DNA from: Sodaliphilus pleomorphus
GTDB taxonomy: Bacteria; Bacteroidota; Bacteroidia; Bacteroidales; Muribaculaceae
NCBI RefSeq assembly: GCF_009676955.1
Contig: NZ_CP045696.1
Span: forward strand, 558,001-622,000
Length of the DNA: 64,000 nt
Reading direction: 5' to 3'
Shown: one piece after another, positions 16,230 through 25,800 of the stretch
How the letters are laid out: every line of letters begins with the position of its first letter
How positions within the stretch are numbered: the first letter of the stretch is position 1
Translations under genes and position numbers: made by a program
Notes under the pieces: model-generated
Database searches by the model: none
Seen by the model: the letters and a program-made list of their open reading frames with translations, nothing else
Told to the model about the DNA's origin: nothing

Positions 16230-16534
16230 AATTGCAATTGATTGTATGAAATAAAAACGATTTTCAGTGACTGCAAAGGTAAGACAAATTCATCACTTTC
16301 TGGCACACATGTTGCACATATATGATTGAGACATCACGGCTTCTGGGTTAAAATAAAGCAAAGGAGGCAAGCAAAAGATAAAAAATGTTTACACAGTGGC
16401 AGTTTTGTCTTGAAACATGACTACAATTAGAAAAATAATATCTACTTTTAACAAGAAAAAAATTAAACTTTGCAAGGGGCACAAAGTCTAAAATGCAAAG
16501 AAAAAAGAAAAGAATTTTAAACGTAAATACAACT
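16230..16534. other. Divergent intergenic region, CvfB-like gene and Trp-rich protein gene
   Basis: It contains the minus-strand -7 box TACCTTTG at 16274-16281 for the CvfB-like gene. On the plus strand AAACTTTG precedes the Trp-rich protein gene at about 16467-16474, but its first two bases deviate from TAnnTTTG. A+T-rich, no other gene seen. Confidence 0.45.
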
Positions 16535-17785
16535 ATGAAGTACAGATTATTAACAACCATTGGCGTTGTCGCATTGAGCCTGGCCACTGTGGCTGTGGCC
16601 CAGGACTACGACGACATCTATGCCGGCAGCAGTTACAGCGGCCGCTCCAGCAGTAGCCGGCGCTCGACCACTGTGCAGACGGCGCCGAGCTCCACGAGCT
16701 CGAGCAGCCGCATCGCCACCACTTCTCAGCGCTACAAGGTCACCGTCGAGAAGTCGTCGGCAGCACGCGATGAGGACGAGTACAACCGCCGCGGCAACTA
16801 CGACTACAATGACAACTATGCCGCCGACACCACAGCTGTGACCGGCGACAACCAAAACACATTTTCCAACACCGAGCGCATCCAGCGCTTCTACAATCCC
16901 GATGTGGTCGACGGGTCGGGCGACGATGAGCTCATCACCCTCTACTACGACACCGAACCCACAGTAAATCTGGTCATTGGCACCAATTGGGGCTATCCCT
17001 ACTGGGGCTACGGGTGGAACACATGGTACGACCCGTTCTGGAGCTGGTATGATCCCTGGTATTACAGTGGCTGGTATGGCTACTATCGCCCGTGGGGCTG
17101 GTACAGTGGCTGGTATGGCAGCTGGTATGGCAGCTGGTATGATCCCTGGTACTCCTGGAACTGGGGCTGGGGTCCTGGCTGGGACTACGGCTGGGGTTGG
17201 CACCACGGCTGGGACTACGGCTGGAATCATGGCTGGAACGACCGCTTTGCAGGCGGACGCCGGCCCATGGGCAACACCTGGGGCGGCAACGGCACCATGG
17301 CAGGCGGCGGCCGCCGTCCTGGCTATGCCACCGGCAACAGTGCCTCGGGCATTGCAGGCCGCTTACCAGGACGTAGCAGCATGAGTGCAACTCGCAGCGG
17401 CCTGGGCAGCGTCGCGCCCCGTACGGGCAGTGCCAACGTGAGCGGCGGCCGCCGTCCTGGCTATGCCACTGGCAACTACAGCAGCACTCCTCGCAGCAAC
17501 TACAGCTCCCTGCCCCGCGGCAATGTGAGCTCGATGGGCCGCACGCCACAAGTCAACAACACCCGTTCCTACAACAGCTATGACGGCGGCAGCATGTATC
17601 GCGGCGAGCGCACCAACACTGCCCCCTCGCGCACCTATAGCGTGCCCTCGCGCACCTACAGCACCCCGTCGCGCAGCAGCGGCAGCTTCGGTGGCTTCTC
17701 GGGCGGCGGCGGTTTCTCGGGCGGCGGCCGTGGAGGAGGCGGCTTCTCGGGTGGCAGTCATGGCAGTGGCGGTGGTCGCCGGTGA
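16535..17785 (+). CDS. Secreted Trp/Tyr/Gly-rich low-complexity protein
   Basis: A 416-aa exported protein starting at ATG 16535 (MKYRLLTTIGVVALSLATVAVAQ). After a Ser/Tyr-rich region and an acidic middle, residues 151-238 (16985-17248) hold 23 Trp in 88 residues, mixed with Tyr and Gly in units such as SWYDPWY and GWDYGW. The C-terminal third is Gly/Ser/Arg-rich with two copies of GGRRPGYATGN (near 17304 and 17442) and ends in FSGGG-type repeats. Similar W/Y/G-rich exported proteins occur in gut Bacteroidales but I know no function. Low complexity suggests a self-assembling or glycan-binding surface polymer. A terminator follows. Confidence 0.7.
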   Translation: MKYRLLTTIGVVALSLATVAVAQDYDDIYAGSSYSGRSSSSRRSTTVQTAPSSTSSSSRIATTSQRYKVTVEKSSAARDEDEYNRRGNYDYNDNYAADTTAVTGDNQNTFSNTERIQRFYNPDVVDGSGDDELITLYYDTEPTVNLVIGTNWGYPYWGYGWNTWYDPFWSWYDPWYYSGWYGYYRPWGWYSGWYGSWYGSWYDPWYSWNWGWGPGWDYGWGWHHGWDYGWNHGWNDRFAGGRRPMGNTWGGNGTMAGGGRRPGYATGNSASGIAGRLPGRSSMSATRSGLGSVAPRTGSANVSGGRRPGYATGNYSSTPRSNYSSLPRGNVSSMGRTPQVNNTRSYNSYDGGSMYRGERTNTAPSRTYSVPSRTYSTPSRSSGSFGGFSGGGGFSGGGRGGGGFSGGSHGSGGGRR

Positions 17786-17803
17786 CGGCAAACTGCAGGC
17801 ATC

Positions 17804-17849
17804 ACTCATGTGCCTTGCCCACATCGCGTGAGGCACATGAGTTTTTTTT
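17804..17849 (+). terminator. Intrinsic terminator after the Trp-rich protein gene
   Basis: A 12-bp perfect stem (ACTCATGTGCCT with AGGCACATGAGT) is followed by a run of T. It lies about 20 bases after the stop. Confidence 0.9.
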
Positions 17850-17926
17850 AGTTTAAACAACAGGCTTGCAACCACAACCTCATTCATCACCACAAGTTTC
17901 CTTCCCCCCCACACACACAAACTCTC

Positions 17927-17934
17927 TACCTTTG
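17927..17934 (+). promoter_or_regulatory. -7 box for the outer-membrane barrel gene
   Basis: TACCTTTG matches TAnnTTTG and lies 30 bases before ATG 17964. Confidence 0.55.
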
Positions 17935-17963
17935 ATTTATTGTCTTATCATCAATTATTCATT

Positions 17964-19556
17964 ATGAACAAGATTTTATTTGGGCTGCTCCTTTGCAGCC
18001 TTCCAGTCATAGCTACAGCACAAGAGACATTTGACGCGCTCAAGAACTCGGAAACCGAGTTGCGCGGCACCGCTCGATTCCAGTCGATGGCAGGTGCATT
18101 TGGCGCTCTGGGCGGCGATCTCTCTACCCTGTCGCAGAACCCTGGCGGCATAGGCGTGTACCGCAGCAGCGATGCCGGCATCACGATGAGCCTCGACTTC
18201 AACTCGAGCAAGACCAACCTGTCGAGCGACAACGACACCCGCTTCAACGTGAACAACGCCGGCTATGTGGGCTCAATACGCACCGGCAGCGAGGTGGTGC
18301 CCTATTTCAACATCGGCTTCACCTATCAGCGCCAGATGGACTTCCACCGTCACTACCGCGGCACCGTGGGCGCACTCAACACCTCGATCACCAATCACAT
18401 CGCCAGCTACACCGGCAACTATAACGAGAGCGACCTGGGCGTGACAAACGACTACAACCCCTACTACTCCACAAGTGCACCGTGGGCCAGCATATTGTCG
18501 TACAACTCCTATCTCATCAACTACAACAACGGCGGCTGGCAAGGTCTGTACGGCGACGGAACCACAGGCTCGGGCGAGTTTGAAGTCGACCAGTCGGGCC
18601 ACACCGATGAGTACAACATCAGCTTCGGCGGCAATGTCAACAACACCGTGTTCTGGGGCGCCACCGTGGGGCTCACCGACCTCGACTACAAGAGCTACAC
18701 CTACTATGGAGAGACGCTGAACAATGCCTACATCTACGACCACAACGGCAACACAGGCATTGTGGACGGCACGGCCGACTACGGCTATGAGAACTACCTG
18801 CACACCGAGGGCACCGGCTACAACTTCAAGCTGGGTGTCATCGTCAAGCCCGTCAACGAGCTGCGTCTGGGTCTGGCCTTCCACACCCCCACCTACTACG
18901 ACATGAAGGACCGCTACGCCTCGAGCGCAGCCTTCCAGATGACACCTGCCGGGGCCACCGATGGCGGCTACTATGGCACCAACTATGCCGGCTATGGCGA
19001 CGGCAGCATGGACGAGGTGCGCTACGACATCCACACGCCATGGCACTTCATTGCCAGCATTGCAGGCGTCATGGGCCGCGAGGGCATCTTGAGCTTCGAC
19101 TACGAGTATGTGGGCAACGGCAGCATACGCGTGTGTGACGACAACGGCCATGCCTATACCGACGTGACCGACCGCGTGAAAGACTACTTGCAAGCAAGCC
19201 ACATCTTCAGAGTGGGCGGCGAGTACCGCGTGACCCCCGACTGGAGTCTGCGTGCCGGCTACAGCTACCAGACCAGCCCGGTGAAAGACGTGGTGAAAGA
19301 CAACCAGGCCAACATCACCACGGTGAGCAACAACACCGCCTATGAGTTTGACAAGAGCATCCAGCACCTCACGCTGGGTCTTGGCTATCACTACAAGGGC
19401 TTCTACGCCGACATGGCCTATGTGCACAAGTGGCGCACCAGCCAGTACAACGCCTTCTCGCCCATCGTGGGCATCGGCTATACCGAGCCAGGCGTGAATG
19501 CCGAGGTCAAGGACAACAACAACCGCGTCGTGCTCACAATGGGCTTCCGCTTCTAA
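17964..19556 (+). CDS. Outer-membrane beta-barrel protein, OmpP1/FadL-like
   Basis: A 530-aa outer-membrane protein. A signal peptide (MNKILFGLLLCSLPVIATAQ) precedes a FadL-like N-terminus: GTARFQSMAGAFGALGGDLSTLSQNPGGIGVYR, the motif that marks small-hydrophobe channels (TodX/FadL) in Bacteroidetes. The rest alternates aromatic, polar and Gly residues as membrane strands, and the last residue is Phe (LTMGFRF), usual for Bam-inserted barrels. It probably takes up a hydrophobic or small substrate. ATG 17964 is chosen over an upstream alternative start at 17940 because the signal peptide begins there. Own promoter upstream and terminator downstream, so monocistronic. Confidence 0.85.
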   Translation: MNKILFGLLLCSLPVIATAQETFDALKNSETELRGTARFQSMAGAFGALGGDLSTLSQNPGGIGVYRSSDAGITMSLDFNSSKTNLSSDNDTRFNVNNAGYVGSIRTGSEVVPYFNIGFTYQRQMDFHRHYRGTVGALNTSITNHIASYTGNYNESDLGVTNDYNPYYSTSAPWASILSYNSYLINYNNGGWQGLYGDGTTGSGEFEVDQSGHTDEYNISFGGNVNNTVFWGATVGLTDLDYKSYTYYGETLNNAYIYDHNGNTGIVDGTADYGYENYLHTEGTGYNFKLGVIVKPVNELRLGLAFHTPTYYDMKDRYASSAAFQMTPAGATDGGYYGTNYAGYGDGSMDEVRYDIHTPWHFIASIAGVMGREGILSFDYEYVGNGSIRVCDDNGHAYTDVTDRVKDYLQASHIFRVGGEYRVTPDWSLRAGYSYQTSPVKDVVKDNQANITTVSNNTAYEFDKSIQHLTLGLGYHYKGFYADMAYVHKWRTSQYNAFSPIVGIGYTEPGVNAEVKDNNNRVVLTMGFRF

Positions 19557-19630
19557 GGGGCGGAGACACTCATGCACGACACGTTGCACACAGTAGCACC
19601 TAATCTGTATTACGTTTAAATATATTCCTG

Positions 19631-19669
19631 AAATGGGCAGCCTGCCGATAGGTTGCCCATTTCTTTTTC
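19631..19669 (+). terminator. Intrinsic terminator after the barrel gene
   Basis: AAATGGGCA (19631-19639) pairs with TGCCCATTT (19654-19662), with a further CCTG/TAGG pair inside, followed by a T-rich run. Confidence 0.85.
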
Positions 19670-19812
19670 TTCATCTCCTTATGTGAGATCCTGGAACTGC
19701 ATATAGGGTTGCGGCCGAAATGGCATTTCTTAGCACAATGGGATGGACATCGTGGGTGCTATGTGAGAAAAAATGCGTAACTTTAACGGCAATAAACGCA
19801 GCTCAAAGCCAC

Positions 19813-21879
19813 ATGCAGCAACAGTCACAAAACATCGATCTCGACAACCCGGAGTTTCAAAACGCCTGGGCCATGATACAGAACACCCACCGCTCGGTAT
19901 TTCTCACGGGCAAGGCCGGCACGGGCAAGAGCACCTTTCTGCGCTACATATGCGCCCACACCAAGAAGAAGCACGTGATACTGGCCCCCACGGGCATTGC
20001 TGCCGTCAACGCAGGCGGCCAGACGCTGCACTCCTTCTTCAAGATACCCTTCAAGCCCCTCATTCCCGACGACCCCGACTACTCGCCCCGCCGCATGCGC
20101 GAAACGATGCGTTTTCCACGCGCCAAGGTGAAGCTGCTGCGCGAGCTGGAGCTCATCGTCATCGACGAGATATCGATGGTGCGCTGCGACATCATCGACT
20201 TCATCGACAAGGTGCTGCGTGTGTACTCGGGCAACATGCGAGAGCCCTTCGGGGGAAAGCAACTGCTCTTTGTGGGCGACATCTTCCAGCTTGAACCCGT
20301 GGTGACGCGCGACATGCGGCAGATCTTGAATCACTGGTACAAGCAGTTTTTCTTCTTCAACGCTCGCGTTTTCTCCCAACTGGGCCTGGTGCCCATCGAG
20401 TTGCGCAAGATATACCGCCAGAGCGACAACCAGTTTGTCGCCCTGCTCGACCGCGTGCGCGTGAACCAAGCCACGGCGGCCGACCTGGCCGCCCTCAACA
20501 CCCGCTACACCCCCGACTACCGCGACAATGACGGCAGCTTTGTGATTACCCTGGCCACACGCCGCGACACCGTCGACGCCATCAACGACGAGCACATGAT
20601 CGCCCTCACCACTCCCGAGTACACCTTTCACGGCGAGATCACGGGCACCTTCCCCGACGGCGACCTGCCCACCAACCGCGACCTCACGCTCAAGCAGGGG
20701 GCACAGGTCATCTTCATACGCAACGACAAGGAAGGGCGCTGGGTGAACGGCACCATCGCCAAGGTCTCGGCGTTGACCGACAGCGACATCGAGGTGGAAA
20801 TGGAAAACGGCGAAACCCACAACCTCGACCCCGAGCAGTGGGAAAACGTGCAATACACCTACGACGAAAAAGAGAAAAAGGTGATAGAGACACCCATTGG
20901 CACCTTCAAGCAGTACCCCGTGAAGCCAGCCTGGGCGCTCACCGTGCACAAGAGCCAGGGACTCACCTTCGGCAAGGTGGTCATCGACTTTGCCGGCGGC
21001 GCCTTCACCAGCGGGCAGACCTATGTGGCCCTGTCGCGCTGCACCTCGCTCGAGGGCATCACCCTGCTCAAGCCCTTGAGCATGCGCGACATCATCGTGT
21101 CGAGCGCCGTGGTTGCCTTCAGTCATCAATTCAACAATCAGCAAGTCATCGACAGCGCCATCGAGCAGGAAAAAGCCCGCCATCTCTATCTGAGAGCCGT
21201 GCACGCCTTCGACCACAATGAGTTTGGCGAGTGCATTGCCGCCCTGTCGCAGGCACGCCTGCTGCACGACGTCACCCTTAAACCGGCAGTGCAACGCCTG
21301 GCCGCCCTCAAGCTGCAACGCTTCAACCGCCAGGAAAAGGAAATAAAAAATCTCGCTCAAGTCATCGACGCTCAAAACAAAATGCTGCGCAAGCTGGCGC
21401 TCGAGTTCACGGCAATGGGCGACCAAAGTTTGGGAATGGGCAGCCTCGCCGAGGAGCCATCGACGTCCTATGGCACAAGCCAGCCCGCGCTCGACGAAAT
21501 CGCCATGCGCTCGGCCCTGGCCAATTACAACAAGGCCATCGACATAAGCCCCACCTGCATCCCGGCCTACCTGGGCAAGGCAAGGCTGCTCATGATCATC
21601 GACGAGCCCCGCAAGGCACTCGCCACCATCGAGCAGGCACTCAAGATTGAGCCGGGCAACTACGACGCACTCGTCGCCATGGCGCAATACCACGGCTCGC
21701 AGAAAGACGTGCCCAACGCCATCAAGGCCTACAAGCGTGCCATCAAGGCCAAGCGCACGGCAGCCCTGCCCCACGAGGCTCTTGCAGCCATCTATGAGGC
21801 TCTGGGCCTCGACGACCTGGCCGACCGCCATGCGGCCAAAGCCAAGGTGCTGAGGGCCAAAGAGCACAAAAAGAAATAA
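19813..21879 (+). CDS. PIF1-like superfamily 1B helicase with C-terminal TPR region
   Basis: A 688-aa protein. It has Walker A GKAGTGKST (residues 33-41), Walker B VIDEISM, a sensor GDIFQLEPV, and the C-terminal helicase motifs TVHKSQGLTF and YVALSRC, which together define the PIF1/RecD2-like DNA helicase group. After about residue 440 comes an unusual alpha-helical extension with at least two TPR-like repeats (NYNKAIDISPTCIPAYLGKAR; TIEQALKIEPGNYDALVAMAQ). The start was placed at ATG 19813; upstream in-frame codons overlap a -7-like TAACTTTA. Probably acts in replication-fork or G-quadruplex handling, with the TPR part binding partners. Confidence 0.88.
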   Translation: MQQQSQNIDLDNPEFQNAWAMIQNTHRSVFLTGKAGTGKSTFLRYICAHTKKKHVILAPTGIAAVNAGGQTLHSFFKIPFKPLIPDDPDYSPRRMRETMRFPRAKVKLLRELELIVIDEISMVRCDIIDFIDKVLRVYSGNMREPFGGKQLLFVGDIFQLEPVVTRDMRQILNHWYKQFFFFNARVFSQLGLVPIELRKIYRQSDNQFVALLDRVRVNQATAADLAALNTRYTPDYRDNDGSFVITLATRRDTVDAINDEHMIALTTPEYTFHGEITGTFPDGDLPTNRDLTLKQGAQVIFIRNDKEGRWVNGTIAKVSALTDSDIEVEMENGETHNLDPEQWENVQYTYDEKEKKVIETPIGTFKQYPVKPAWALTVHKSQGLTFGKVVIDFAGGAFTSGQTYVALSRCTSLEGITLLKPLSMRDIIVSSAVVAFSHQFNNQQVIDSAIEQEKARHLYLRAVHAFDHNEFGECIAALSQARLLHDVTLKPAVQRLAALKLQRFNRQEKEIKNLAQVIDAQNKMLRKLALEFTAMGDQSLGMGSLAEEPSTSYGTSQPALDEIAMRSALANYNKAIDISPTCIPAYLGKARLLMIIDEPRKALATIEQALKIEPGNYDALVAMAQYHGSQKDVPNAIKAYKRAIKAKRTAALPHEALAAIYEALGLDDLADRHAAKAKVLRAKEHKKK

Positions 21880-21934
21880 TCGTTTTTTTTATCCACCCCA
21901 CGCTGTGCAATGCCGCCACCCGTGGCGGGAGCAA

Positions 21935-22891
21935 TCAAAACACAGCCTGCACCACAGCTGTCACGTTGCGGGCCTTGCCCATCGTGTAGTAGTGAATGGC
22001 CGGAACGCCATGGGCCAGCAGGTCGCGACTTTGCGCGATGCACCACTCTATGCCCACCTCATACACCGCCTCGGGGTCGGGGGCTTGGAGAATGGCCGTC
22101 ACCAGGTCGTGAGGCAGGTCGATGTGGAAGCTGCGGGGCAGCAGCTCAAGCTGGCGCAACGTGGACAAGGGCTTGAGCCCGGGGATGACGGGCACCGTGA
22201 TGCCTGCCACACGGCACCGCCGCACAAAGTCGTAGTAGCGGCTGTTGTCAAAAAACATCTGCGTAATCACATAGTGGGCGCCAGCATCGACCTTGGCCTT
22301 GAGATGTGCGATGTCGGTCTCAAGATTGGCTGCCTCGTAGTGCTTCTCGGGATAGGCTCCCACGCCCACGCAGAAGTCGGTGGATATGCCGTTTTTTACA
22401 TTGGGGTCGAGATACTCGCCACGGTTGAGTCGCGCAATCATGGCCACCAGCTCATCGCTGTGGGCAAAGCCGTCGGGCTCGGGCTGAAAAAACTTTTGCC
22501 CCGTCATGGCGTCGCCGCGCAGGGCCACCACATTGTCGATACCCATGAAGTTGAGGTCGAGCAGCTCGCTTTCGATTTTGGTTTTCGAGGCCCCGCCGCA
22601 TATCACATGAGGCACCACCTCGACGTCGAAGTGGCTCATGATGGCCGCCGTGATGGCCAGTGTGCTGGGGCGCTTGGCCAGGGTCAGGCGCGAGTAGGTG
22701 CCATCGCCGTTGTCGATATATTCCACCTCGTCGCGGTGACAGGTGACGTTGATAAACGGCGGGGCAAACTGCATGAGCGGTTCAATGGCCGCATAGAGGC
22801 GCGCCGCATCGTTGCCCTTGAGGGGCGGCACTATCTCGAACGAGGCAAAGGGCTTGTGGCTACCGTTGATGATGTCGATAATCTTGGTCAT
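21935..22891 (-). CDS. metF: 5,10-methylenetetrahydrofolate reductase
   Basis: A 318-aa flavoenzyme that reduces methylene-THF to methyl-THF. The TIM-barrel signs are present: FEIVPPLKG near the N-terminus (catalytic Glu region), FINVTCHRDE, NVVALRGDAM and FDNSRYYDFVRRCR, plus GLKPLS toward the end. Its ATG overlaps the metH stop by four bases (ATGA, 22888-22891), so the two are translated together and the methyl-THF produced feeds straight into MetH. Length is near normal (about 290-320). No SAM or B12 riboswitch was recognised upstream of metH. Confidence 0.95.
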   Translation of the reverse strand: MTKIIDIINGSHKPFASFEIVPPLKGNDAARLYAAIEPLMQFAPPFINVTCHRDEVEYIDNGDGTYSRLTLAKRPSTLAITAAIMSHFDVEVVPHVICGGASKTKIESELLDLNFMGIDNVVALRGDAMTGQKFFQPEPDGFAHSDELVAMIARLNRGEYLDPNVKNGISTDFCVGVGAYPEKHYEAANLETDIAHLKAKVDAGAHYVITQMFFDNSRYYDFVRRCRVAGITVPVIPGLKPLSTLRQLELLPRSFHIDLPHDLVTAILQAPDPEAVYEVGIEWCIAQSRDLLAHGVPAIHYYTMGKARNVTAVVQAVF

Positions 22892-25800
22892 TGCACATTG
22901 TTGATTAATAATTTTTCTACTTCCTCGACGGGCAGTCGGCGCCGGCGGGCATAGTCGGCCAGCTGGTCACGGTCGATTTTCCCCACGGCAAAATAGTGAG
23001 CCTCGGGGTGAGCCACAAGCAGACCACACACACTGGTAGCCGGCACTATCATGTAGCTCTCGGTGAGCGACAGGCCCAGCAGCTCGCGGGCGTCGAGGGC
23101 ATCGACGACTATCGCCTTGAGGCTGTGATCGGGGCAAGTTGCATAGCCAAAAGCGGGCCTTATCACCACATCGCCAGGCTTATAGAGCTGCTCTTGCAGC
23201 CACTGGGCCGCAGCCTCGGCCAAGCGTGCTGCCAGGCCCTGCTGCATGAGGTGCTCAAAGTCTTTGGGATCGCCCTCGCTCAACTGGTCGACGGCCGTGA
23301 CACAGAAGAGGCCTATAGGGGCAGTGCCCTGCTCGGGAAAAAAGTCGGCCAGCGACTCGCACTTGCCGCTCTGAGCCCTGAGCATGGGCAGCCGCGTGCC
23401 ATTGTCGAGCACAATATCGTTGCCCTGGCGGCAGGCATCATAGTATTTCACAACAGTCCTTAGGGCGATGCTGCTATCGCGTTTCACCTGCTCGAGTTGC
23501 TGCCGGGCTGCAGCCAGCGCCAGCCGAGCCTGATCGCTGCTCTCCTGGCCCGGCTTGAAGCCCCAGTAGTGCAGCAGCATGTGCCAGTCGATGAGCGGCT
23601 CCACCTGCTCGATGCTCACTTGCAACGGCACCTCGCGCCGGCGCGGGTAGCATTGCACGGCCTCGAGACGCGGGGCGCTGGCACAAGCCTGGCCATAGGG
23701 CATCAACGCCATCTTGTGGCTGGCGGCATACACGTGGCGCAGTTGCTGCTGGCGTTGCCGCAGCACGGCCAGCTCCTGGGCGGGATGAGCCAGGTACTTC
23801 TTGGCAAAGACCGAGGTGCTCGAGGCATCGCCACCATATATTACACCGCCGCTGTACAAGGGGGCCAGTTTCACTGCCGTGTGTACGGCCGAGGTAGTGG
23901 CACCGCCCACAAAGATGGGCACCCTCATGCCTTCGCGCTCGAAGAGACGGCACAAGTTTTCCATTTCCTTGAGCGAGGGTGTGATGAGGCCGCTCACGCC
24001 CACAAACACCGGCTCATAGCGCCGTGCGGCAGCCAGTATCGTTGTGTTGTCGACCATCACGCCCAAGTCGATGACCTCGAAGTTGTTGCAAGCCAGCACA
24101 ATGCTCACGATATTCTTCCCGATGTCGTGTACATCGCCCTTCACAGTGGCCAGCACAATACGAGGTTTGCCAACCAGCGAGTTGCCAGAGTTGCGTTTTT
24201 CAAGTTCAGGCTGAAGCAGGGCCACAGCCTGCTTCATCACCTTGGCGCTCTTCACGACCTGGGGCAGAAACATCTTGCCCTCGCCGAAGTACTGCCCCAC
24301 GCGCTCCATGCCAGCCATGAGCGGCCCCTCGATGACCTGCACAGCATTACCGCCGCACTGCTCGAGTGCCTGGGCAACGTCGACAGCCAGGTAGTCGCTC
24401 ACGCCCTTCACCAGTGCGTGGGCCAGCCGCTCGTCTACACTGCCGCTGCGCCACTGGGCAGCAGCCGTCGACTCGTGACTTGCAGCCTCCTGCCCCTGGG
24501 TCTTGATTTCTTGAGCCAGGGCGATGAGCGCCTCGGTAGCATCGCTTCGGCGATCGAGTATCACATCTTCCACGGCCTTGAGCAATCGTGGCTCGATCTC
24601 ATCATACACCTGTATCATGCCAGGATTGATGATGGCCATGTCGAGGCCGGCCTGAATGGCATGGTAAAGAAACACCGAGTGCATGGCCTGGCGCACCACC
24701 GTGTTGCCCCTGAAGGCAAACGACAGATTGGACACGCCTCCGCTCGTGAGCGCCCCGGGCAGATGAGCCTTGATCCAGCGCACAGCCTCGATGAAGTCGA
24801 CCGCATAGCGGGCATGGGCCTCGATGCCCGTGCCCACCGAGAGCACGTTGACGTCGAAGATGATGTCGTGGGCAGGAAAATGCACTTGCTGCGTGAGTAG
24901 GTCATAGGCCCGGCGGCATATCTCCACCTTGCGCTCGAGGCAGGTAGCCTGCCCGCGCTCGTCGAAGGCCATGACCACAACGGCGGCCCCCAGCCTGCGC
25001 AGTTCACGGGCCTTGGCCAGGAAGGCCTGCTCGCCCTCCTTGAGACTGATGGAGTTGACGATGCACTTGCCTTGGGCATTTTTCAGCCCCTCGACGATCG
25101 TGTCCCAGTCGGACGAGTCAATCATGAGCGCCGCACGGGCCACAGCTGGGTCGCTGGCCGTGCAACGCACAAAGCGGCGCATGTGCTGGCGGCTGTCGAG
25201 CATGGCATCGTCCATGTTGATGTCGATGATACTGGCACCGTTCTCAATCTGGTCGCGTGCCACCCGCAAGGCCTCGTCGAGATTGCCCGCGGCAATGAGG
25301 CGGGCAAACTTGCGGCTGCCAGCCACATTGGTGCGCTCGCCCACATTCACCAGGTTGGTCACGGCCTTGTCGACCGTCACCGTCTCGAGGCCCGACACCA
25401 CAAGGTGCTCCTGCTCGCGACAGGGCACGTGAGGCTTCACGCCGCGCAGGGCGCGTGCAATGTGGGCAATGTGCTCGGGCGTGGTGCCACAGCAGCCGCC
25501 AGCCAGGTTGAGCAGCCCGGCCTGAGCCATGTCCTCGATGTGCCGGGCCGTGTAGCACGGCGTCTCGTCGTAGTCGCCCATGGCGTTGGGCAAGCCCGCA
25601 TTGGGATACAAGCTGATGAAGGCCGGCACTGTGGCAGCCAGCCGTTCTACCAGGGGCCGCAACTCGGTCACCCCAAAGCTGCAATTGAGCCCGAACGAGA
25701 GCAGCGGGTAGTGGCTCACGCTGCAATAGAAGGCCGCGAGCGTCTGCCCCGTCAAGGTGCGGCCGCTGCGGTCGTTGACCGTGACCGACAACATGACCGG

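Noticed and set aside
19825..21867. A 680-codon open frame antisense to the PIF1-like helicase gene
   Set aside because: Same cause: shadow of a biased gene. No motifs, and the helicase frame has all its motifs.
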